In this document: piece after piece, positions 7,066 to 13,348 of the stretch
Layout: every line of letters begins with the position of its first letter
How positions within the stretch are numbered: the first letter of the stretch is position 1
Assembly: GCA_963825415.1 (NCBI GenBank)
Contig: CAWGTD010000005.1
Span: 1 to 14,059, forward strand
Length of the DNA stretch: 14,059 nt
Source: BP-464 sp963825415
GTDB taxonomy: Bacteria > Actinomycetota > Thermoleophilia > Solirubrobacterales > Solirubrobacteraceae
Reading direction: 5' to 3'
Position numbers and translations under genes: made by a program
The notes under the pieces: model-generated
Seen by the model: only the letters and a program-made list of their open reading frames with translations
Databases searched by the model: none
What the model was told of the DNA's origin: nothing

Positions 7066-7073
7066 CGCGGTGA
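7062..7073. promoter_or_regulatory. 12-bp palindrome at divergent start site
   Basis: TCACCGCGGTGA is a perfect self-complementary 12-mer covering the GTG start codon of the hydrolase gene and part of the 29-bp gap to the divergent HhH-GPD gene. It could be an operator, but short G+C-rich palindromes are fairly common in this kind of DNA. Confidence 0.2.
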
Positions 7074-7094
7074 TGCTGGCATAGGATCGTCTCG

Positions 7095-7646
7095 ATGCCC
7101 GACCGCCTGTACTTCACGGACTCCGACGAGGCCAACGCGCTGATCGCATCGGATCCCATGGCCCTGCTCGTGGGCTTCGTGCTCGACCAGCAGGTGTCGG
7201 TGCAGAAGGCGTTCTCGGGGCCGCTGGCGCTGCGCGAGCGCCTGGGCGCGATCGACGCGGCGACGCTCGCCTCGGCCGACCTCGAGCCGGTGTTCCGGGT
7301 GCGGCCCGCGGTGCATCGCTTCCCCGGCTCGATGGCCCAGCGCGTGCACGCCCTCGCCGTCCACGTTCGCGACCGCTACGACGGCGACGCGGCCCGCGTC
7401 TGGACCGACGCGACCGACACCGCCGAGCTGCGCGCCAACATCGCCGCCCTTCCCGGGTTCGGCGAGATGAAGATCAAGGCACTCGGATCGGTGCTCGCCA
7501 AGCGCTTCGGCGTCGAGGCCGCCAAGGGCCTGGTGCCATCGCACCCGACCCTCGGCGATGTCGATTCGCGGCAGGCCCTGACCGACTACCAGACGGCCAA
7601 GCGCGCGCACAAGGCCGAGTGGTCGAAGGCCAAGGCGCCCGCCTAG
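7095..7646 (+). CDS. HhH-GPD family base-excision-repair-like protein
   Basis: This small helix-hairpin-helix DNA-glycosylase-fold protein of 183 residues matches, as far as I recall, the actinobacterial orphan group of HhH-GPD proteins (TIGR03252 type); a role in DNA repair is presumed, not shown. The N-terminal part carries LLVGFVLDQQVSVQKAFSGP (25-43 region), like the helix of AlkA/Nth enzymes. The HhH motif is AALPGFGEMKIKALGSVLAK at about 117-136. There are no cysteines, so no Fe-S cluster. A catalytic Asp at the usual distance after the hairpin is not evident; the nearest candidates, Asp155 and Asp157, lie later. The C-terminal tail is Lys/Ala-rich. A Shine-Dalgarno-like AGGA at 7083-7086 is 8 bp before the ATG. 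Its TAG stop shares the palindrome CTAG with the stop of the convergent amt gene. Confidence 0.85.
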   Translation: MPDRLYFTDSDEANALIASDPMALLVGFVLDQQVSVQKAFSGPLALRERLGAIDAATLASADLEPVFRVRPAVHRFPGSMAQRVHALAVHVRDRYDGDAARVWTDATDTAELRANIAALPGFGEMKIKALGSVLAKRFGVEAAKGLVPSHPTLGDVDSRQALTDYQTAKRAHKAEWSKAKAPA

Positions 7647-8944
7647 ACCGGATTGGCGACCAGCTCGCCCTCGCTCTCCGGCGGCGCGATCAGGATCGCG
7701 CCCTCGCCCGTCGCGTATGCCTCCTCGCCGTGCTGGACGACGTCCATGCCCAGCGCCTCCTCGCGCTCGCTGGCCCGCAGCGGCATGACGGCGTTGATCA
7801 CTCGCAGCAGCACGTAGGTCGCGCCGAACGCGTAGATCGGCGTCGTCAGCGCCGCCAGCGCCTGCCAGCCCAGCGTGCCGGCATCCCCATAGAACAGGCC
7901 GTCCGCGACCCCGTTCCAGCCGATCTGGGCGACGAAGCCCGTGAACAGGATGCCGGTGAGGCCCGCCACGCCGTGGGCGGCGAGCACGTCGAGCGTCTCG
8001 TCGACGCGCGTGCGCGGCCGCAGGACGATCACCGCATAGCTCGGCAGCGCGGCGAGCGCGCCCAGCGCCATCGCCCAGCCGGGGCTGATGAACCCGCCCG
8101 CGGGCGTGATCCCGACGCAGCCGACGATGATCGCCGTGGCGGCGCCGATCGCCGTGATCTGGCGGCCGCGGATCAGGTCGAGCACGAACCAGACGACCAG
8201 CGTGCACGCCGGCGTCAGCAGCGTGTTGGTGAACGCGAGCACGCCCGACCGGCCCGCGGTGAACCCGCTGCCGCCGTTGAAGCCGAACCAGCCGAACCAC
8301 AGCAGGCCCGCGCCGAGCAGGACGAACACCGCGTTGTGCGGCAGCAGCGCCTGGCGCCCGTAGTCCTTGCGCGCGCCGACGACCACCGCCGCGGCCAGCG
8401 CCGAGAAGCCCGAGCCCATCTCCACGGGCACGCCGCCGGCGAAGTCGAGCGTCCCGTGCTCGACCAGCCAGCCGCCGCCGAACGACCAGTGCGCGAGGAC
8501 CGCGTAGACGAGCACCGACCACAGCGCGGCGAAGACCAGAAAGGGGCCGAAGCGCATCCGCTCGACCACCGCGCCCGAGACCAGGGCGACGGTGATGATG
8601 CAGAACGTCGCCTGGAAGGCCATGAACAGCAGGTGCGGGATCGTCCCGCCCTCCCGCGGGTCAAGCGTGACGCCCTGCAGGAACGCGTGGTCCAGGCCGC
8701 CGATGAAGCCGTTGCCGGTGTCGAACGCCAGCGAGTAGCCGACCGCCGCCCACATCACGGTCGCCACGGCGATGGCGCCGAGGGACATCATGAAGGTGTT
8801 GAGCGTGTTCTTCTCGCGCACCAGGCCCGCGTAGAAGAGGCCGAGCGCCGGGGTCATCATCAGCACCAGCGCCGTGGCCGCCAGCATCCAGGCGGTGTCG
8901 CCGCTGTCGATCTTGGCCTGGGCGAGCTCCAGCGCGCCGCTCAT
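7643..8944 (-). CDS. amt: Ammonium transporter, Amt/Mep/Rh family, Glu in place of first pore His
   Basis: This trimeric inner-membrane channel of 433 residues with 11 expected helices takes up ammonium. Conserved features are GLFYAGLVREKN (about 35-46), FMAFQATFCIITVALVSGAV (107-126, phenylalanine gate region), AHWSFGGGWL with its Trp, LDFAGG with Asp167 (recruitment and structural Asp), and LLWFGWFGFNGGSG. The second pore histidine is present as His324 in VLAAHGVAGL. The first is not: the strand after DFAGG reads VPVEMGSGF, with Glu175 (GAG at 8420-8422) where VVH is normal. The Glu state is known from the Mep1/Mep3 type of yeast transporters. The C-terminal tail is about 60 residues, cytoplasmic and acidic. 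Its ATG overlaps the stop of glnB (ATGA), so translation is coupled and the PII protein is its expected regulator. Confidence 0.95.
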   Translation of the reverse strand: MSGALELAQAKIDSGDTAWMLAATALVLMMTPALGLFYAGLVREKNTLNTFMMSLGAIAVATVMWAAVGYSLAFDTGNGFIGGLDHAFLQGVTLDPREGGTIPHLLFMAFQATFCIITVALVSGAVVERMRFGPFLVFAALWSVLVYAVLAHWSFGGGWLVEHGTLDFAGGVPVEMGSGFSALAAAVVVGARKDYGRQALLPHNAVFVLLGAGLLWFGWFGFNGGSGFTAGRSGVLAFTNTLLTPACTLVVWFVLDLIRGRQITAIGAATAIIVGCVGITPAGGFISPGWAMALGALAALPSYAVIVLRPRTRVDETLDVLAAHGVAGLTGILFTGFVAQIGWNGVADGLFYGDAGTLGWQALAALTTPIYAFGATYVLLRVINAVMPLRASEREEALGMDVVQHGEEAYATGEGAILIAPPESEGELVANPV

Positions 8945-9294
8945 GCGCCCACCGGCGTGACGGCGCCGTGATCGGTCTCCCCTGTGCGGATGCGCACCGC
9001 GCGCTCGAGCGGCACGACGAAGATCTTGCCGTCGCCGACCTCACCGGTGCGGCCGCCTTCGCACAGCGCGTCGATGGTCGGCTCGACGAACGCGTCGGAC
9101 ACCGCGATCTCGAAGCGCACCTTGTCGGCGAGCCCCATCTTCACAGTGGTCCCGCGGTAGGTCTCGACGCGGTCGAGCTCTCCGCCATGACCCTGCACGC
9201 GGCTCAGCGAGACGCCGCGCACTTCGGCGCGGTACAGCGCTTCGAGGACGTCGTTGGCCTTCTCGGGCCGGACGATGCCGATGACGAGCTTCAC
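8941..9294 (-). CDS. glnB: PII nitrogen-regulatory protein lacking Tyr51
   Basis: This trimeric PII signal protein of 117 residues senses ATP/ADP and 2-oxoglutarate and, encoded next to amt, should gate the channel by inserting its T-loop. It aligns without gaps to the E. coli GlnB N-terminus: Gly37, Tyr46, Arg47 (the residue that plugs the Amt pore), Lys58, the B-loop TGEVGDGKIFV with Lys90, and the C-loop VRIRTGETD. Position 51, the site of uridylylation or adenylylation, is Val (GTG at 9142-9144; loop ETYRGTTVKMG). Gln39 is replaced by Glu. So covalent control at Tyr51 is not possible, and control must be by ligand alone. The start is GTG at 9294, behind a very strong Shine-Dalgarno GGAGGAG (9298-9304). 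It lies 33 bp after the propeller gene and may share its transcript. Confidence 0.95.
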   Translation of the reverse strand: MKLVIGIVRPEKANDVLEALYRAEVRGVSLSRVQGHGGELDRVETYRGTTVKMGLADKVRFEIAVSDAFVEPTIDALCEGGRTGEVGDGKIFVVPLERAVRIRTGETDHGAVTPVGA

Positions 9295-9297
9295 CTG

Positions 9298-9308
9298 CTC
9301 CTCCCCTT
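9298..9308 (-). promoter_or_regulatory. Strong Shine-Dalgarno of glnB
   Basis: On the minus strand the bases AAGGGGAGGAG stand just before the GTG start of glnB. This long purine run supports that start and predicts high translation, which the overlapping amt gene would partly inherit. Confidence 0.7.
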
Positions 9309-9327
9309 GTTCGACGACGGGCGGCCG

Positions 9328-10815
9328 TCAGACTGCCAGGAAGCACAGCCCGACGAGGTCTGCCCGCGTCGGCCTGCGGCTCACCGCGGCCAGGCGCGCG
9401 GCCTGCGCCGCGTTCAGCCAGGTACCTGCGGCGGTCTGCGCGCCGGCCTTGGGGTCGTAGCGGTAGACGTCGAACCCGCGCCGCTTGTCGTTGCCGTAGA
9501 AGGTGAAGCCCGAGCGGTAGGCCGACTCGGTCTTGGCCGCCCACGTGTCGCTGTTGTCGAACTTGAACCAGCCGACCTGGCGGATGCCTCCGGTGCCGAC
9601 GTCGCCGATCCGGTAGCCCTCCAGCTCCTGCAGGTCGAGGATGCGAACGCCGGCGTTGTACCAGCCCATGACCATCAGCTTGGACTGGTGGTCGATCTGG
9701 AAGACGTGCGCCGTGCAGCGCGCGACGTACTCGTTCTGCGGGTCGTTGCCGGGCGCGACGCCCACCTCGTCGATCTGGAACATGCCGACCTTCAGCGGCT
9801 GCGAGACGTCGGTGATGTCGTAGACGTGCACGGCCCCGCTGGGGCACTCGCCGGTGCCCTCGGCGCCGGCGAACTCGTCCTCGGCGATCAGGAACGTGCG
9901 ATCGCCCATCGTGACCGCCTCTGTCTGGTGCCAGACGTTCACGGCGGGGTCGTGCACCGTCCCGATCGAGACCGGATGCGCCGGGTCGGAGGTGTCGATG
10001 ATCTCGGCGTGCGAGAGCGCCGCGATGTAGGCGCGGCCGCCACCGGGGCTGAAGGTGATGTCGTGCGGCTCGGTGCCGAGGCCGGGGAAGGTCTCGAGCT
10101 TGAGCTCGTTGACGACCTTCGGATGCAGGAGGTCGCGGAGGTCGACCACCTCGACGACCGGCAGCGCGCTGGTCATCAGGTCCGCGTTGGAGTTGTAGAG
10201 GTAGAGCCCCGACGGGTGGATCGTCGTGTTGTGTGAGCCCCAGCCGGGGTCGGTGAGCGCGTTGCTGCCTTTGATCTCCACGAACGAGACGAGATCGATC
10301 GCGTACGGATCGGTCACGTCGAGGATGTAGGTGCCGCCGTTGTCGCTGGTCGGGTGGAACCCGAGCGCGTTGGCCTGGGTCACACAGTCGGACTCGTGCT
10401 GGCTGTAGCCGTCGTCCTGCGCGTAGGCGAGGTAGCGACGCCCGCCGCGGTTGAAGATCTGCACGTCGCCCTGCCCGACGCCGCAGTCGTAGCCGGCGAC
10501 CTTGGTCTCGTTGCCGGGCTCGCTGACGTCGATCACGTCGATGCCGTCGTAGTAGGAACCGGCGAACGCGAAGCGTCGCTGGACGCCCGGCTTGTTGGGC
10601 TTGACGTCGGCTAGGCCGGGGCGGTCGACCGTGAGCGTGGCGATCTCGAAGTCGGTCGCCTGGTTGGTCTGCGACGCGTCGCGCCGCTCGGTGTGCGGGA
10701 TGTTCTTGACGTGCGTGACGTTCTGGCCCTCGCCCGCCGCCGCCGACGCGGCCGGCAGCAGCGCCGCCGCGGTCACCGCGAGCCCCAGCCCGCGCAGTGC
10801 AGTGCACCTGATCAT
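9328..10815 (-). CDS. Secreted LVIVD-repeat beta-propeller protein
   Basis: This exported protein of 495 residues seems to be a beta-propeller of the LVIVD-repeat type. A Sec signal peptide covers about residues 1-27: RCTALRGLG, a hydrophobic run, and ASAAA before the cleavage site. Repeat units with the pattern hydrophobic-Ile-Asp-hydrophobic-Asp recur: GIDVIDVSEP (91-100), TYILDVTDP (162-170), VVEVVDLRD (220-228), AEIIDTSDP (270-278), VHVYDITDVSQP (329-340) and VRILDLQELEG (390-400). One histidine per blade stands out: His195, His251, His296, His370. Cysteines at 111, 144, 324, 368 and 491 could form disulfides. Enzyme or scaffold activity is unknown; selenium-binding-protein-like propellers are a distant comparison. 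ATG at 10815 is chosen because AGGGG lies 6 bp before it; a TTG at 10821 is the alternative. Confidence 0.83.
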   Translation of the reverse strand: MIRCTALRGLGLAVTAAALLPAASAAAGEGQNVTHVKNIPHTERRDASQTNQATDFEIATLTVDRPGLADVKPNKPGVQRRFAFAGSYYDGIDVIDVSEPGNETKVAGYDCGVGQGDVQIFNRGGRRYLAYAQDDGYSQHESDCVTQANALGFHPTSDNGGTYILDVTDPYAIDLVSFVEIKGSNALTDPGWGSHNTTIHPSGLYLYNSNADLMTSALPVVEVVDLRDLLHPKVVNELKLETFPGLGTEPHDITFSPGGGRAYIAALSHAEIIDTSDPAHPVSIGTVHDPAVNVWHQTEAVTMGDRTFLIAEDEFAGAEGTGECPSGAVHVYDITDVSQPLKVGMFQIDEVGVAPGNDPQNEYVARCTAHVFQIDHQSKLMVMGWYNAGVRILDLQELEGYRIGDVGTGGIRQVGWFKFDNSDTWAAKTESAYRSGFTFYGNDKRRGFDVYRYDPKAGAQTAAGTWLNAAQAARLAAVSRRPTRADLVGLCFLAV

Positions 10816-10929
10816 CCTCAACCCCTGCCCTTCGGTCGATGTCCGCCCGCGGTCTCCCGGCCGCGTGCGTTGCGATTCTTGCCCGCGAGGCTAGCGAGTC
10901 GAGCGGGTTTTTACGCCGGCAATCAGGCG
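10816..10929. other. Intergenic leader of the propeller gene
   Basis: This gap lies between the M15 peptidase gene (upstream, same strand) and the propeller gene. It holds a locally A/T-containing stretch (GTAAAAACCC on the minus strand near 10910) and the AGGGG ribosome site near 10821-10825. I see neither a clean terminator hairpin with a U-tract nor a convincing -35/-10 pair, though it is the only large enough promoter space for the propeller-glnB-amt set. Confidence 0.4.
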
Positions 10930-11583
10930 CTAGTGGCCGTTGACCGAGAAGTGCATGTAGTCCTTGGTGTTGCCGGCCCACGCGCCGCCCCAGCCCCAGC
11001 CGACCGACGCGAACGCCGCGATCGCCTTGCGTGTGACCATGCCCTTGCGGTGCCGCGAGCGGTCGCGGAACCGGCGGCTCGCCTTGTCGCGCGTGGCACC
11101 GCAGCCGACGTACGGGTTCTCGGTCGGGTTGATGTCGACCGCCAGGCCGTAGGCGTGGTTTGACCAGTTGCCGGTCCCGCTGCCGCCGACGCACGGCGAG
11201 GGCACGGCCTGGCGACACTCGAACGAGCCGCTGACGTCGCCGTCGCGCGGCTGGCCGCTCTTGGGTCCGTAGACGTCGGCCAGGCGCATGTGGCGGATCG
11301 GGAAGTGCAGCCCGTAGAGCTTGCGGAACACCCGCGCGAGCGGCGCCGCCGCCTTGCGATTGACGATCAGCCGCCCGGTGTGCGCGTGGCCGTCCCAGCC
11401 GTAGTGCGTGACCGCGAGGACGCGCAGATCCGAGAGCCCCACCGGGCAGCCCGGCTGCCAGAACCCGTTGTGGCGCAGCTCCGAGCGGACCTGCGGCGAG
11501 AGCGGCCGGATCGAGTGCTGGAACGGGTGCGCCGCCATCACGGCGAGCGGGAGTGCGAAGGCTGCGTAGTAGCGGTTGCTCAT
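10930..11583 (-). CDS. M15-family peptidase (VanY/endolysin-like), exported
   Basis: This zinc peptidase of the M15 family, 217 residues, should cleave peptidoglycan stem peptides (D-Ala-D-Ala carboxypeptidase or L-Ala-D-Glu endopeptidase type). Zinc ligands are in WSNHAYGLAVDIN (His143 and Asp150) and near the end in NTKDYMHFSVNG (His211); Asp208 is the catalytic acid position of the DxMH motif. The N-terminus has a short hydrophobic stretch (YYAAFALPLAVMAA), which may be a signal peptide or anchor. The middle includes the family-typical RHMRLADVYG. Four cysteines (46, 123, 131, 161) might form disulfides, which agrees with an external place. ATG at 11583 follows the stop of the DUF3089 gene by 2 bp, so both are one operon. 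The fold resembles phage endolysins, but no other phage gene is near. Confidence 0.87.
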   Translation of the reverse strand: MSNRYYAAFALPLAVMAAHPFQHSIRPLSPQVRSELRHNGFWQPGCPVGLSDLRVLAVTHYGWDGHAHTGRLIVNRKAAAPLARVFRKLYGLHFPIRHMRLADVYGPKSGQPRDGDVSGSFECRQAVPSPCVGGSGTGNWSNHAYGLAVDINPTENPYVGCGATRDKASRRFRDRSRHRKGMVTRKAIAAFASVGWGWGGAWAGNTKDYMHFSVNGH

Positions 11584-11585
11584 CG

Positions 11586-12719
11586 TCAGTGGCGCGCCAG
11601 GTAGGCCGTCGCCTGCCGGCCCACGATCCCGACCAGATTGCCCCAGGCGAGGCTGACGTCGCCGAGGTGCCAGCCCCAGCCCGCGTCCGGCGACGGCTCG
11701 AAGTCGCGCGCGCCGTCGCTCGCCTTGACCGCGAGGTAGCTCGCGCCGCCGGCGTGCGAGCAATGCGCCGTGTAGCGGCCGGGCGGGACGATCCACCCCG
11801 TGGGGACTTCGGGCAGCGGCCCGATGAAGGCGTTGACCGCGATGCCGAGCAGGCCCGGGAACGGCTCGGAGCGGGCGTACGGCTGCAGGCGCCCGCTCCC
11901 GCCGCCGAGCGCCGCGGGGTTCGTGCACAGCACCTCGTAGCGCTTGGCTACCGAGGGCTTCGTGATCGCGCCGAAGCCCGACGTCACGCGCCCGAAGCGG
12001 GCGTCCTTCGGGGGCATGGCATCGAACATCGAGTAGGCGACCACGCAACCGGTCTGAGCGGCCCGCCGGCAGGCCGGGATGTGCTCGAAGTCGCCGCCGA
12101 CGCCTTTGCCCTTGCGCACCCGGACGTTGCCGCCGAGCAGCAGCGCGGAGACGACGCGCCGCCGCACGGCCGGTTTGTCGTCGATCTCGCGGGCGATCAG
12201 CTCCCGCAGGACGAACGTGCCCTGCGAGTGGCCGATCAGGACCACGCCGCGGCCCTTGTTGTCGTTGCGCAGATAGGAGCGCCACGCGTCGCGGACCCCG
12301 TTGTAGGCCAGCGCACGCGTCTTCGCCGAGACCTTCGATTCCCGCAGCAGCTCGGGGATGGTGAGCTGGCGGTAGACCGGCACGTAGATCCGGCAGTGTT
12401 GCGAGAAGCGCTGGGCCTGCTGCTGGGCGATCGCGATCTGCTCGGGATCGATGTTGAGGTTCGCGATGGTGGTGTCCTGGCTGCTGACCGTCGGATAGAC
12501 GTAGAAGCAGTCGATCCGGTGCGTTGTTGACACCGTCGTGCGCTCGGTGCGCACCACGTTGCCGGCCGGGTCGACCACCGACGCGGTGAGGTCGCCGCGG
12601 CACGGGTCGGCCTTCATGTCGGGCCGACAGAGCCAGTCGTAGGTCTTCGCCCCGGCCTGCCCCGCACCGGCGGCGGCGAGGGTCAGCAGCGCGATCGGCA
12701 GGGCGGCGAGGCGGAGCAT
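11586..12719 (-). CDS. DUF3089 secreted alpha/beta hydrolase
   Basis: This is a DUF3089-family protein of 377 residues, an exported alpha/beta hydrolase likely acting on esters or lipids; the substrate is unknown. A signal peptide is clear at residues 1-24 (LRLAALPIALLTLAAAGAG, cleavage near AGA-KTY). The mature part begins with the family signature YDWLCRPDMKADPCRGDLT. It goes on through DCFYVYPTVS and ARFGRVTSGFG-like segments. The nucleophile elbow is VVLIGHSQGTF with Ser165. A histidine near the end, in TAHCSHAGGASY, is a candidate for the triad. Cysteines at 31 and 40 could bond, as in other secreted members. ATG at 12719 is chosen because the signal peptide starts directly there; an open frame upstream to 12860 is not plausible protein. 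It is first in a two-gene operon with the M15 peptidase, a combination pointing to cell-envelope work. Confidence 0.88.
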   Translation of the reverse strand: MLRLAALPIALLTLAAAGAGQAGAKTYDWLCRPDMKADPCRGDLTASVVDPAGNVVRTERTTVSTTHRIDCFYVYPTVSSQDTTIANLNIDPEQIAIAQQQAQRFSQHCRIYVPVYRQLTIPELLRESKVSAKTRALAYNGVRDAWRSYLRNDNKGRGVVLIGHSQGTFVLRELIAREIDDKPAVRRRVVSALLLGGNVRVRKGKGVGGDFEHIPACRRAAQTGCVVAYSMFDAMPPKDARFGRVTSGFGAITKPSVAKRYEVLCTNPAALGGGSGRLQPYARSEPFPGLLGIAVNAFIGPLPEVPTGWIVPPGRYTAHCSHAGGASYLAVKASDGARDFEPSPDAGWGWHLGDVSLAWGNLVGIVGRQATAYLARH

Positions 12720-12822
12720 TGTCAGACATTGTCGCGCACCGATGAGTTCGGGCCCACACGACGGTCTAATAGTCGATAAGTGTGTGCGGGACGCTGATCC
12801 CGCCCGACGAGAGGAGCAAGCG
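12720..12822. promoter_or_regulatory. Divergent promoter region
   Basis: These 103 bases separate the start codons of the divergent DUF3089 and PhnB-like genes. An A/T-richer patch (TCTAATAGTCGATAAG, 12765-12780) could contain -10 elements for the plus strand. It lies inside an imperfect dyad: CACACGAC on the left, GTCG then GTGTG on the right. A GAGGAG ribosome site at 12811-12816 serves the plus-strand gene. No good -35 pair is recognised. Confidence 0.4.
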
Positions 12823-13308
12823 ATGCAGCAGAAGATCGTCCCCAACCTGTGGTTCGACACCGAGGCGGAGGAGGCCGCGGAGTTCTACATCTCCGTCTTC
12901 AAGAACGGCCGCATCGTCAACAGGACCCACTACACGGAGTCCAGCCCGCGCGAAGCCGGATTGGTGATGACCGTGGACTGGGAGATCCACGGCCAGCGGT
13001 ACACCGGCATCAACGGCGGCGGCGATTTCAAGTTCAACGAGGCCGTGTCCTTCCTCGTCAACTGCTCCGACCAGGACGAGATCGACTACTTCTGGGAGAA
13101 GCTCGGCGAGGGCGGCCAGGAGATCCAGTGCGGATGGCTGAGGGACAAGTACGGCCTGGCCTGGCAGATCGTGCCGGCCGGCATGGACGAGTTCTTCGCC
13201 GGCCCGGACAAGGAGAGGGCCGACCGCGCGATGCAGGCCATGCTCCAGATGAAGAAGCTCGACATCGCCGCGCTGCGCGAGGCCGCCGATGGAGTTGCCG
13301 CGGGCTGA
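12823..13308 (+). CDS. PhnB-like VOC protein (3-demethylubiquinone methyltransferase-like domain, PF06983 type)
   Basis: This VOC-fold protein has 161 residues. The domain is often labelled PhnB or '3-demethylubiquinone-9 3-methyltransferase' from old annotation, but activity is unproven for most members. The signature N-terminus is KIVPNLWFDTEAEEAAEFYI, then SVFKNGRI. The middle has FKFNEAVSFLVNCSDQDEID and YFWEKLGEGG. It then shows CGWLRDKYGLAWQIVP, a conserved core strand of this group. The C-terminal helix MLQMKKLDIAALREAADG is also typical. The start is the ATG at 12823, which has a GAGGAG Shine-Dalgarno 6 bp away; an upstream open frame from 12742 is non-family sequence. The RibD-like gene starts 40 bp downstream, so an operon is likely. 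Confidence 0.9.
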   Translation: MQQKIVPNLWFDTEAEEAAEFYISVFKNGRIVNRTHYTESSPREAGLVMTVDWEIHGQRYTGINGGGDFKFNEAVSFLVNCSDQDEIDYFWEKLGEGGQEIQCGWLRDKYGLAWQIVPAGMDEFFAGPDKERADRAMQAMLQMKKLDIAALREAADGVAAG

Positions 13309-13348
13309 AAATGGCCGAGCCTGAAAACGCCGCCCAACAGGACCTGTC

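Noticed and set aside
7619..8971. A plus-strand open frame opposite amt
   Set aside because: It has the same kind of mirror composition, and the amt gene on the other strand is unmistakable.
9041..11218. A minus-strand open frame of 725 codons across the propeller and glnB genes
   Set aside because: It is a shadow frame: Arg-rich composition, no family resemblance, and it crosses three well-supported genes.
10930..11583. Phage endolysin as sign of a prophage
   Set aside because: The M15 fold is shared by endolysins, but no holin, tail, capsid or integrase gene is near and the gene has an export-type N-terminus and an operon partner.
12720..12860. Longer N-terminus of the DUF3089 protein starting at 12860
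   Set aside because: The extension overlaps the PhnB-like gene start and would bury a clear signal peptide that begins at the ATG at 12719.
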